NCBI GenBank assembly: GCA_002506015.1 | Contig: DAWR01000134.1 | Location: 1 to 9,017 of the forward strand | Source: Candidatus Methanogasteraceae archaeon UBA261 | GTDB lineage: Archaea > Halobacteriota > Methanosarcinia > Methanosarcinales > Methanogasteraceae | Direction of reading: 5' to 3' | Length of the DNA: 9,017 nt | Shown: positions 1-6,319 of the stretch, one piece after another | Numbering within the stretch: position 1 is the stretch's first letter | How the letters are laid out: every line of letters begins with the position of its first letter | Notes under the pieces: generated by a model | Seen by the model: only the letters and a program-made list of their open reading frames with translations | Databases searched by the model: none | What the model was told of the DNA's origin: nothing | Program-made: the position numbers and the translations under genes

Positions 1-6
1 AGGTTA

Positions 7-159
7 CTACATAGTCTGCGGCTTTGGGACATTGTATCCGACCAACTGCCCCATCACTCCGCAACCCACCTCTGCAAATTCGACCACGCGACACCATGGA
101 ATGCTCTGACCAATGCGCTTGACACAATCGTATTTCTCATACGATCGTCGTGAAAACAT
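7..159 (-). CDS. Doubtful 50-aa open frame inside repeat copy A
   Basis: A minus-strand ATG at 159 opens a 50-residue frame that starts 4 nt after the HicA-like stop codon, so it could be a third gene of that operon. It begins MFSRRSYEKYDCVKRIGQ and contains IPWCRVVEFAEVG in the middle. I recognise no family, membrane segment or metal site. The related frame in the second repeat copy is frameshifted near its start and hits two stops near its end. Nearly all differences between the copies change the amino acid, which argues against selection on this protein. I see no ribosome site. It is more likely a decayed or chance frame than a working gene. Confidence 0.25.
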   Translation of the reverse strand: MFSRRSYEKYDCVKRIGQSIPWCRVVEFAEVGCGVMGQLVGYNVPKPQTM

Positions 160-163
160 TGGA
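21..163. repeat. Direct repeat copy A (about 145 bp), left flank of the HicA-like module
   Basis: This segment matches 1651-1795 in the same orientation, at roughly 85% identity by eye, with only small indels. The longest shared block contains AATGCTCTGACCAATGCGCT. Both copies keep a 7-bp stem ATCGTAT/ATACGAT (here 127-133 and 139-145), and only the loop changes (5 nt here, 6 nt in copy B). The copy ends just beside the stop codon of the HicA-like gene. Most differences between the copies are transitions. A 50-codon minus-strand open frame runs through this copy but is broken in copy B. Confidence 0.85.
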
Positions 164-454
164 TTAGATTATTCCTTTTTCAGAATAAATTCTAGCTAAT
201 TCTTCTGTATCGATGGAACATGTCACCACACCATCAAATTCTTCGTGTGACAGCTTAAGCTGCCTTCTCATTGCACTGAGCAGCGAACCACCATATTCCT
301 TCACTCCGTGGCTCACAAAGGTATGGATGTCCATCTCCGATCCACCTTCGTAGACATATATTTTGTGTTTGGAACCGTGCCGACCTTGAAAACCTTTGCT
401 GCTTAAAGCAGATTCGATATTTCTTGTTTTATATGTTGTCGTTGTATCCGTCAC
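164..454 (-). CDS. HicA-like small protein, putative toxin of a toxin-antitoxin pair
   Basis: The 96-aa protein has the layout of HicA/YcfA-like double-stranded-RNA-binding-fold proteins: an N-terminal helix ending in KGF (20-22), a basic GSKHK strand (27-31), an IHTFVSHG strand and turn (43-50), then a helix and tail with GGSLLSAMRRQLKLSHEEF (55-73). It is close to an archaeal variety with the pattern KTR..E.AL..KGF...SHG.KE.G.SLL..M..QL.LS..EF. HicA toxins bind and cleave mRNA using a histidine in the GSHH-like segment. Here H30 or H26 could serve, but the classic motif is altered. The start is a GTG directly after the TAG of the upstream 349-aa gene, with no good ribosome site of its own, so translation is probably coupled. 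Family fold is fairly safe; toxin activity is inferred. Confidence 0.65.
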   Translation of the reverse strand: MTDTTTTYKTRNIESALSSKGFQGRHGSKHKIYVYEGGSEMDIHTFVSHGVKEYGGSLLSAMRRQLKLSHEEFDGVVTCSIDTEELARIYSEKGII

Positions 455-1504
455 CTACGCCACAAGTTTAATCAGTTTATCTCTAAAATTCTTCGCACCA
501 TCCGTTAACTCGTGCTCCGCAACCTCCACATATTCGGACCACAGGATGACAAACTCTTCATTGATCCCATCGATTGCCGCCTTCATGGATGGTGCAGCCA
601 CAAGAAGTCCGAGATCATCATTATAGGCAATATATATATCATCTTCAAAAATGAGATCGATTGGTACATCTTCTTTTAGATGTTTCTCACTTGACTCACT
701 CCTGAAGGTCTTTAGAAGGTACTGTGGTAAAGTTTCTAAAGAATTTTCATCATCAACTCCTAAAATGTACGTGCCGCTTCGTGTCGGCGTCATCATTCCG
801 CGGACTTTTACAAATTCCCCTATGGAATCGACTATCACGTCCTCTATCTCAGGCGTATATTGACAACGTATTGGTCCCACCGTTGAATCAACTTGGAACT
901 GTCTTTTTTTATCCACCCTCAACTCAGTCAATCTTCCAAAAATCTCCTTCTCATACTCTTCCGGAGATTTTTGTAGAAGTGATTGGACTACTGCTTTCTG
1001 CGCTGGATTGAGTCGATTTTTTGAAGATTCTCCAAATACGAAACTAACTTCACGTTGAGATTGTCCGTTATCAGGCCATATATGGTCAAATTCTCTCAAA
1101 ATCCGGTTGCAGCGATGCGGATCGTCTATTAAACGGTGTAGTTTCGAATCTAACTCCTCTTTGTCAGAAAAAGCATTTGAAACATTCAAAAAATCGCCAG
1201 CGACGCAAATTGACCTTTCGCCCAATCTTTGCATCTCTGGTAGACTTGTCTGCGCATCCCCTATTTGCATTTCCGCATGAACGCTCCCCATATCTAATCC
1301 AATGATGACCAATGTGCATGATTCTTTGATCGATTGTGGAAAGTCACCTTTGGTACGTGGCGCATTTCCTTCGAGATGATCACCTATGGTATACAGAATA
1401 TTCTGGAGACGTTGGAGAATCTCTGCCACCTGGACCGCAGATACGTTGTTCGCATCACTGATAGAGAATGAAACAATCCTCCGCGCGTCCGTGGAGTTTA
1501 CCAC
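455..1504 (-). CDS. 349-aa protein with C-terminal antitoxin-like domain, partner of the HicA-like protein
   Basis: Residues 10-75 carry a helical segment with LQRLQNILYTIGDHLEGN and a C.LVIIGLDMGS strand pair. Residues 180-250 look like a beta-rich middle part (GRLTELRVDKKRQFQV, YTPEIEDVIVDSIGEFVKVRG). The C-terminal 69 residues (281-349) start IDLIFEDDIYIAYNDDLGLL and end LTDGAKNFRDKLIKL, a pattern seen in proteins encoded next to archaeal HicA-like genes and loosely like HicB antitoxins. No catalytic motif or membrane segment is visible. The GTG start at 1504 has GAGGTGG 4 nt upstream, and no longer in-frame start exists before a TGA. The gene abuts the HicA-like gene with zero spacing, and its start overlaps a 23-codon ORF. 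The antitoxin role is inferred from the C-terminal domain and gene order; the N-terminal two thirds are of unknown function. Confidence 0.6.
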   Translation of the reverse strand: MVNSTDARRIVSFSISDANNVSAVQVAEILQRLQNILYTIGDHLEGNAPRTKGDFPQSIKESCTLVIIGLDMGSVHAEMQIGDAQTSLPEMQRLGERSICVAGDFLNVSNAFSDKEELDSKLHRLIDDPHRCNRILREFDHIWPDNGQSQREVSFVFGESSKNRLNPAQKAVVQSLLQKSPEEYEKEIFGRLTELRVDKKRQFQVDSTVGPIRCQYTPEIEDVIVDSIGEFVKVRGMMTPTRSGTYILGVDDENSLETLPQYLLKTFRSESSEKHLKEDVPIDLIFEDDIYIAYNDDLGLLVAAPSMKAAIDGINEEFVILWSEYVEVAEHELTDGAKNFRDKLIKLVA

Positions 1505-1569
1505 ACAACCACCTCGTACCGAGTGAACTGGTCCTCTATCACGTGTTTGTCATTTGCGTGTTGTCTCAT
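1498..1569 (-). CDS. 23-aa mini-ORF overlapping the start of the 349-aa gene
   Basis: An ATG at 1569 follows the strong ribosome site GGGGGAGG by 4 nt and opens a 23-residue frame beginning MRQHANDKHVIEDQF. The frame ends with a TAA at 1498, just inside the next gene, so the two frames overlap by 7 nt. Its initiation signals are better than those of the 349-aa gene itself. It may be a leader peptide that couples translation into the long gene. Alternatively it is the displaced N-terminus of that protein, since a one-base shift near 1504 would fuse the two frames into one continuous protein. Confidence 0.4.
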   Translation of the reverse strand: MRQHANDKHVIEDQFTRYEVVVW

Positions 1570-1625
1570 CGTGCCTCCCCCCATATTCCATTTGGTTGTA
1601 ATACCAAGCCCAAATTAACCATATC

Positions 1626-1640
1626 TCATATAAACTTTTT
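1626..1640 (-). promoter_or_regulatory. Archaeal promoter of the HicA-like module
   Basis: Read on the minus strand this is CAAAAAG followed by TTTATATGA, a purine-rich BRE-like stretch plus TATA box. Transcription about 25 nt downstream would begin near 1604, leaving a leader of about 35 nt before the mini-ORF ATG at 1569. It sits only about 11 bp from the edge of repeat copy B. Confidence 0.55.
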
Positions 1641-1650
1641 GCGATATGTG

Positions 1651-1795
1651 GCTTTGGGACATTATTATTCAACCAACTGCCACATCACTCTGCGACCCAT
1701 CTCTTCAAATTTGACCACGTGCCGCCATAGAATGCTCTGACCAATGCGCTTGACATAATCGTATTTCTACATACGATCATCGTGGAAACATTGCA
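1651..1795. repeat. Direct repeat copy B, right flank of the HicA-like module
   Basis: Second copy of the repeat found at 21-163, same orientation. The 7-bp stem is conserved (1758-1764 with 1771-1777) although the loop differs in length and sequence. The minus-strand frame open in copy A is broken here. The copy lies upstream of the module promoter, so on the minus strand the order is copy B, promoter, mini-ORF, 349-aa gene, HicA-like gene, copy A. Confidence 0.85.
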
Positions 1796-1830
1796 TAAGC
1801 TACACATTATATGGGTGTATGTACCGATAT

Positions 1831-1840
1831 GCTTATATAC
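1831..1840 (+). promoter_or_regulatory. TATA-like box of the transposase remnant
   Basis: GCTTATATAC is centred about 25 bp before the ATG at 1861, predicting a leaderless start exactly at that codon. Confidence 0.4.
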
Positions 1841-1860
1841 TTGTTGGTTGATCCCATCTT

Positions 1861-2100
1861 ATGCCCCCTAAACAGCGCGGAGAAGAACTTAAAAAAATCG
1901 TTAAGAATGTACGAGATGGGACATTCGAATACGATAGCAAAGATCCGGTGAAAACCGACTGGGCATAATATGATCAAGCGCAGATCTACGAGATGATCAA
2001 TTATCTGAATAACATACGGGATCTTGTAACAATACCCTCGCCATCAACCAGTATTAATACCGCCGATTTTCGTTATCCGGCAACCCATTTCTTGAATTAA
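1861..2100 (+). pseudogene. N-terminal remnant of a probable IS transposase
   Basis: From ATG 1861 the frame reads MPPKQRGEELKKIVK and on to KTDWA, meets an in-frame TAA at 1966-1968, and continues as YDQAQIYEMINYLNNIRDLV until a second stop at 2098. The pattern DW..YDQAQ..E followed by a helix ending IRDLV resembles the N-terminus of archaeal IS5/IS4-like transposases. No DDE catalytic core follows, so only the beginning survives. A TATA-like GCTTATATAC at 1831-1840 lies about 25 bp upstream of the ATG, the spacing of a leaderless archaeal transcript. The family is inferred from a short motif; a small non-transposase gene relic cannot be excluded. Confidence 0.5.
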
Positions 2101-2157
2101 AATTGGGACTGGTTTTTGCGGTAGCAATTTTAATGTTTCGCGAACATATCTGCTACC
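2096..2157. repeat. Overlapping inverted repeats, mutually exclusive hairpins
   Basis: ATTAAAATTG (2096-2105) is the perfect reverse complement of CAATTTTAAT (2125-2134). GGTAGCA (2120-2126) pairs with TGCTACC (2151-2157), enclosing a smaller ATGTT-TCGCG-AACAT hairpin at 2133-2147. The first and second structures share 2125-2126 and the first also uses the base of the inner hairpin, so they cannot form together. The element follows the transposase remnant and could be a relic of an IS end or a transcript-level structure. Confidence 0.5.
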
Positions 2158-2567
2158 TATAAAGTATGTGTTAAGGTTCTGAACGCTAAAAGCTGGGCTA
2201 TATCAACGAACAATTTGGCGAAGGTATTGGTTATAAGCCCCGAATTTTTAATCCTGGAAGCCGACGTTCTTCGTGGGACGGAAACGCTGCATTCGCACCA
2301 CCGTTAGTCTAATCTTCCGGTCTTGGAATATAGCAGATAGTTAACACAGAAATCTTGTGGTTAGCTAAACACGTATCATAACACAATCTAATGTTATCCA
2401 GAAAATAATAAAAAGTCTCAACATATGCGGGGTGATTGCATACATGATCGGTCTGACGAAGTTTCGGAACGCGTCCGTGAGAAGATTTCGGAGAACCTGA
2501 TTGCACAAGATTTAATATCCTCCAAAACCAGAAGAAGTACGTCGTTACTCTAATAAAACAGATTCAA
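2101..2567. other. Region without an intact gene, upstream of the metal importer
   Basis: Apart from the inverted repeats at its left edge, this stretch holds only short open frames. One runs 2190-2312 without a start codon and includes EQFGEGIGYKPRIFNPGS. Another, ATG 2425 to TAA 2553 (42 aa), has a charged helical part SDEVSERVREKISENL. Neither is recognisable and neither has a ribosome site. TTTAATATCC at about 2511-2520 is a possible TATA box for the importer genes, giving a leader of roughly 30 nt. I see no convincing metal-regulator operator. Confidence 0.4.
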
Positions 2568-3323
2568 ATGGATATAAACAACGAAATCATCGGTTTAAGA
2601 AACGTATGGGTATGTTGCGGCGGGGTGCCAGTGCTCGAGGATGTCTCCCTCTCGGTTCATCAGCATGATTTTCTCGGAATCATCGGACCGAATGGGGGTG
2701 GGAAGACCACTCTTCTGAAGGTCGTTCTCGGGCTGGTGAAACCCGATAGGGGTGAAGTTGTGGTCTTGGGGGGGGAGCCTGTTGAGCAGAGAAAGCGGAT
2801 TGGTTATGTTCCGCAGCACAGCCTATTTGACCCGGATTTCCCGATCAGTGTCATGGACGTGGTTCTGACCGGGCGTTCTGGAAAGAGTGTTTTTGGGAGG
2901 TACACCAGTCATGACCGGGAACTGGCGCAGGGTGCGCTTGCGATGGTGGAGATGCTCCCGTTCAAGGACAGGCAGATCGGCAGGCTATCCGGAGGGGAGC
3001 GGCAGAGGGTCTTCATCGCAAGAGCGCTGGCAGCCGAGCCAGAGGTGCTGCTACTCGATGAGCCTGCCGCCGGAGTCGACATGCATATACAGACCGAATT
3101 CTATGAACTGCTGGAACGACTTAAGAAAGAGATGGCGATTGTGATGATCTCCCACGACATCACAGCAGTCTCCATCTACGTCGATAAGATTGCGTGCCTC
3201 AACCGGAGACTCTTCTATCACAACTCAAAGGAACTGACTTCATGGGATATTGAGGCGACATACCAGTGCCCGGTGGAACTGATAGCACACGGCATCCCGC
3301 ACCGGGTACTGAGAGAGCACTGA
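2568..3323 (+). CDS. znuC: ATP-binding subunit of a zinc/manganese-type ABC importer
   Basis: This 251-aa protein is a complete ABC ATPase. It shows Walker A GPNGGGKTT (40-48), Q-loop VPQH with Q83, signature LSGGERQ (140-146), Walker B VLLLDEP (160-166), D-loop AAGVD (167-171) and H-loop H196. The motif wording (RIGYVPQ, FPISVMDVVLTGR) and the short length fit the ZnuC/MntB/TroB group that powers uptake of zinc or manganese. It would sit on the cytoplasmic face with two permease subunits. The permease gene begins 20 nt downstream, so the two form an operon. The ATG at 2568 gives the normal family N-terminus; no ribosome site is evident. Family assignment is firm, but the metal, zinc versus manganese, cannot be read from the ATPase. 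Confidence 0.92.
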   Translation: MDINNEIIGLRNVWVCCGGVPVLEDVSLSVHQHDFLGIIGPNGGGKTTLLKVVLGLVKPDRGEVVVLGGEPVEQRKRIGYVPQHSLFDPDFPISVMDVVLTGRSGKSVFGRYTSHDRELAQGALAMVEMLPFKDRQIGRLSGGERQRVFIARALAAEPEVLLLDEPAAGVDMHIQTEFYELLERLKKEMAIVMISHDITAVSIYVDKIACLNRRLFYHNSKELTSWDIEATYQCPVELIAHGIPHRVLREH

Positions 3324-3343
3324 TATACACAGATGCAACTGAC

Positions 3344-4156
3344 ATGATCGAGATACTTCAGTACGGATTCATGGTGAACGCACTCGCAGCCGCGCTGCTG
3401 GCAGCCGTGGCGTGCGGGATCATCGGTGTGTACGTGGTTGTGAAACGGATCGTCTTCATCGGCGGCGGAATCGCCCACGCATCCTTTGGTGGTATCGGGC
3501 TCGGATACTTAATAGGGATCGAACCCGTGCTCTGCGCAATCCCGTTCAGCATTGCATCTGCGCTCGCCATCGGTGAGGTGAGCAGGCGGGTAAAGATTGC
3601 AGAGGACACCGCAATCGGCATTATATGGGCGATGGGGATGGCGCTCGGGATCATGTTCATCTCGCTTGCGCCCGGCTATGCGCCAGATCTCTTCAGTTAT
3701 CTCTTCGGAAACATTCTGACGGTGCCGCGTTCCGACCTATCAGTCATGCTACTCCTTGATGTGATCATAATCGTAGTGGTGTGCCTCCTGTACAAGGAAT
3801 TTCTTGCGATAACCTTTGACGAGGAATTTGCAACGGTTATTGGAGTCCCTGCTCACAAACTGTATCTCGTGCTCCTCTGTTTGATCGCATTGACCGTGGT
3901 ACTGCTGATACGGGTCGTCGGGGTCATCCTTGTGATTGCGCTCCTGACGATTCCTGCCGCAGTGAGCAGGAGGTTCACAAACGATCTGAAGAAGATGATG
4001 CTCCTCTCAATCTTCTTTGCAGCGTCATTCGCAATTACCGGTCTGTATCTCTCATATATTTTTGATTTACCGTCGGGATCAACGATCGTCCTGGTGTCAG
4101 GAATCGTTTTTCTTATTTCTTCATTGAGATCGTCCGGACATAGTTTTAAATACTGA
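3344..4156 (+). CDS. znuB: Permease subunit of a zinc/manganese-type ABC importer
   Basis: The 270-aa protein is almost entirely hydrophobic, with about seven to nine membrane segments (roughly 12-32, 52-75, 90-108, 132-150, 172-205, 218-238, 246-262). Diagnostic ABC-3 family stretches are GGIAHASFGGIGLG (41-54), DLFSYLFGNILTV (115-127), the ATPase-coupling region around EFATVIGVPAHKL (161-173), TIPAAVSRRF (202-211) and DLPSGSTIVLV (241-251). A frame open further upstream reaches into the ATPase gene, but the ATG at 3344 gives the family-typical N-terminus MIEILQYGFM and follows the ATPase stop by 20 nt. No substrate-binding lipoprotein is encoded on either side here, so it must lie elsewhere or be shared. 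Zinc is the more likely substrate, with manganese possible. Confidence 0.9.
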   Translation: MIEILQYGFMVNALAAALLAAVACGIIGVYVVVKRIVFIGGGIAHASFGGIGLGYLIGIEPVLCAIPFSIASALAIGEVSRRVKIAEDTAIGIIWAMGMALGIMFISLAPGYAPDLFSYLFGNILTVPRSDLSVMLLLDVIIIVVVCLLYKEFLAITFDEEFATVIGVPAHKLYLVLLCLIALTVVLLIRVVGVILVIALLTIPAAVSRRFTNDLKKMMLLSIFFAASFAITGLYLSYIFDLPSGSTIVLVSGIVFLISSLRSSGHSFKY

Positions 4157-4235
4157 CGAAGATAATGGATATTTATGGAGAAGGCATCCGCTGCACTTTG
4201 CGACTGCATAACCGGATTGTGTGCTGAACCGTATC

Positions 4236-4250
4236 CCTTTTTTATAAGTT
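4236..4250 (+). promoter_or_regulatory. Promoter of the first aminotransferase gene
   Basis: TTTTTTATAAG is a plausible TATA box, predicting a transcript start near 4269 and a leader of about 40 nt. The leader contains GGAG at 4296-4299, 9 nt before the ATG at 4309. A second AT-rich block, AAATTATATATG at 4283-4294, lies too close to the start codon to serve as the TATA box. Confidence 0.4.
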
Positions 4251-4308
4251 TCTGCCACCTATTCTGCCATCCATATAGCCCCAAATTATATATGCGGAGC
4301 AACATAAC

Positions 4309-5463
4309 ATGACATCCTCACGACTGAACCTGATACAGGAATCCGCAACGCTCGCCATAGCAAAATTCGCAGCCGATCTCAAGCAGGAGGGCAAGGATGT
4401 GATCACGTTAAGCCTCGGCGAGCCCGATTTTAACACGCCCGACTACATCTGCGAGTCAGCAATAGATGCAATCAGGCGTGGCGAGACGCATTACACACCG
4501 AGCGCAGGAATTGTGCAACTGAGAGAGGCGATTGCTGGGAAGCTTCACACCAATAATGGGCTCGATGTTGCGCCCGATCAGGTTCTTGTGACGCCGGGCG
4601 CAAAGCAGGCGGTCTTCGTGGCTGTGCAGGCGGTTTTGGACGAGGGTGATGAGGCGATACTGCTCGACCCGTCATGGGTCACTTACGATGCGTGCATCAG
4701 ATACGCTGGCGGTCGCACTGTCTGGGCGCAGACCGATCGTGATTTTATGCCGCCTGATATCAGAGACTATGTCACAGCAAAGACAAAGTTAATCATCATA
4801 AACAGCCCGGGCAACCCCACGGGTGCCGTATTTGACAGAAAATACCTTGAAGATATAGCAGAGATTGCAATCGATAATGAAATTGTGGTGCTCGCCGATG
4901 AAATCTACGAAAAGATCATTTATGGCAAAAAACACTTCAGTATCGGGTCTTTTGATGGGATGCATGACCGCGTGATCACGATCAACGGCTTCTCAAAAGC
5001 TTATGCGATGACTGGCTGGCGTCTTGGATACATGGCAGCGCCTGCTGAGATCATCAAGGCAGCGCTCAAACTCCACTCGCACTCGGTGAGCCATGCAACG
5101 TCCTTTGTCCAGCATGCAGGCATAACAGCGCTCTCCTCAAATAATGGATCAATCGATGCAATGGTGAACGAATTCAGAGCGCGGCGGGACATTCTGGTCG
5201 GCGGACTCCAGTCGATGGGCTTCGACTGTAGAAAGCCGGATGGTGCATTCTACCTCTTCCTGGACGTCGGAGATTACGGGGGCGGGGATTATGTTTCCGA
5301 GCGTCTGCTGAATGATGCATACATCGCAGTCACCCCCGGATCTGCGTTCGGACCGGCAAGCTCCGATTTCATCCGCATATCATACGCTGCATCAAGAGAG
5401 CGGATATATGATGCGCTGGAGCGAATCGAGACCACACTGTCTGCAACCGCAACCAGCGGCTAA
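4309..5463 (+). CDS. PLP-dependent aminotransferase, aspartate aminotransferase family (class I/II)
   Basis: This 384-aa protein is a full-length fold-type I aminotransferase of the AspB (I-gamma) group. It would move amino groups between an amino acid such as aspartate and 2-oxoglutarate or another keto acid in the cytoplasm. Visible landmarks are LGEPDFNTP (36-44), HYTPSAGI (61-68), NSPGNPTG with N169, ADEIYE with D197 bound to the cofactor nitrogen, FSKAYAMTGWRLGY with the Schiff-base K230, and FIRISYA with substrate-carboxylate R356. A GGAG ribosome site lies 9 nt before the ATG. It is transcribed alone, 152 bp after the importer operon, and its TAA overlaps the stop codon of the convergent response regulator. 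A paralogue lies at 7319-8425. Substrate preference (aspartate, alanine, aromatic or other) cannot be set from sequence. Confidence 0.9.
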   Translation: MTSSRLNLIQESATLAIAKFAADLKQEGKDVITLSLGEPDFNTPDYICESAIDAIRRGETHYTPSAGIVQLREAIAGKLHTNNGLDVAPDQVLVTPGAKQAVFVAVQAVLDEGDEAILLDPSWVTYDACIRYAGGRTVWAQTDRDFMPPDIRDYVTAKTKLIIINSPGNPTGAVFDRKYLEDIAEIAIDNEIVVLADEIYEKIIYGKKHFSIGSFDGMHDRVITINGFSKAYAMTGWRLGYMAAPAEIIKAALKLHSHSVSHATSFVQHAGITALSSNNGSIDAMVNEFRARRDILVGGLQSMGFDCRKPDGAFYLFLDVGDYGGGDYVSERLLNDAYIAVTPGSAFGPASSDFIRISYAASRERIYDALERIETTLSATATSG

Positions 5464-6254
5464 CGCTTGATCTGAGCAGCAAGCGCACCGAAGCTGGCGT
5501 AAACCATGTCCCCGATTGAGAGATGTATGCTTTCGAGCGCCTTTGATGGTATGTTCACAGCGAGTTCGAATCCACAATCCAGTTTCACCTGTGAAATCGG
5601 ACTCGACCGGATGATCTCCGCAACCGTCCCCTGCAGTTGACTCTTTGTGACATCATCGGGATGCCTGCGCTTCTGCAGCTCGATATTTGCCGGATCTATG
5701 TGAACTTTCACGCGCTCATCTACATCATAATCCGATATTGCCTCGATTGCAGCGTTTTCCACGGACACAACCACCTGACCGTCCGTGCTGGATGCAATTG
5801 TTCCCGGGATTATGTTCTCCTTTATAAGTGTCGGAGCCTTCTTCGTAGCAGCCTGCTCCATGGGTGCTGCGATACTCCGGATCATATCCATCAGATCGTC
5901 TACAGAGAACGGCTTGATGATGTAATCCTGTGCTCCTGCCTGCATCACTCGATCGATGGTGTCAGGTGATCCGAGCGCAGAGATTGCAAGGATCCGGGCA
6001 TCCGGGTCACAGTCTTTGATCTCCTTAATCACTGTAACCCCGTCCACCTTTGGCATCACGATGTCCATGGTGACGACGTCGGGCCGCATCCCTGATTCCA
6101 TAAGTTCGCGATACTTTGCGATCGCTTCCTCGCCATCGTTTGCAACCCCCACGATCGTGTATCCACCATGTGCGTCATCATACGTGTCAATGATCTCCTC
6201 AAGCATCTCACGCATGTACTCCGCATCATCCACAATCATTATCCTCTTTGACAT
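5460..6254 (-). CDS. Response regulator: CheY-like receiver fused to a TOBE-type molybdate/tungstate-binding-like domain
   Basis: The 264-aa protein begins with a complete receiver domain (1-127): acidic pocket D9/D10, phosphoacceptor D64 in TMDIVMPKVDG, S92 in ILAISALG and K114-P115 in YIIKPF. A linker with PMEQAATKKAP leads to a C-terminal half (145-264) with no helix-turn-helix. Instead it reads like the end of ModC/WtpC-type ABC ATPases: VKVHIDPANIEL (182-193), then LQGTVAEIIRSSPISQVKLD (207-226), then IPSKALESIHLSIGDMVYASF (235-255). That region is a TOBE/OB-fold that in transporters binds molybdate or tungstate or regulates the ATPase. The protein could therefore combine phosphorylation with oxyanion sensing. 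No kinase gene is nearby. It follows the winged-helix gene by 65 bp but has its own TATA box and no ribosome site. The receiver is certain; the TOBE reading is probable and the ligand unknown. Confidence 0.85.
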   Translation of the reverse strand: MSKRIMIVDDAEYMREMLEEIIDTYDDAHGGYTIVGVANDGEEAIAKYRELMESGMRPDVVTMDIVMPKVDGVTVIKEIKDCDPDARILAISALGSPDTIDRVMQAGAQDYIIKPFSVDDLMDMIRSIAAPMEQAATKKAPTLIKENIIPGTIASSTDGQVVVSVENAAIEAISDYDVDERVKVHIDPANIELQKRRHPDDVTKSQLQGTVAEIIRSSPISQVKLDCGFELAVNIPSKALESIHLSIGDMVYASFGALAAQIKR

Positions 6255-6278
6255 TAATATGATAGGGGGCGCAAACCA

Positions 6279-6288
6279 GATAAATATG
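6279..6288 (-). promoter_or_regulatory. TATA box of the response-regulator gene, probably leaderless transcript
   Basis: Read on the minus strand this is CATATTTATC, centred about 30 bp before the ATG at 6254. Initiation about 25 bp downstream would fall within a few nucleotides of the ATG, which agrees with the absence of a ribosome site. Confidence 0.5.
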
Positions 6289-6319
6289 CCTATAGTGCAA
6301 TCACCGGGTGTGAATTGAA

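Noticed and set aside
2309..2506. 65-codon minus-strand frame before the importer operon
   Set aside because: No recognisable motif, no ribosome site, and it overlaps short frames on the other strand equally well; considered chance.
3266..3343. Upstream extension of the permease frame
   Set aside because: It overlaps the end of the ATPase gene and encodes a hydrophilic stretch absent from this family; ATG 3344 gives the standard N-terminus.
3853..4305. 150-codon open frame on the minus strand
   Set aside because: Opposite the permease gene and its downstream spacer; composition reflects antisense of membrane-protein codons.
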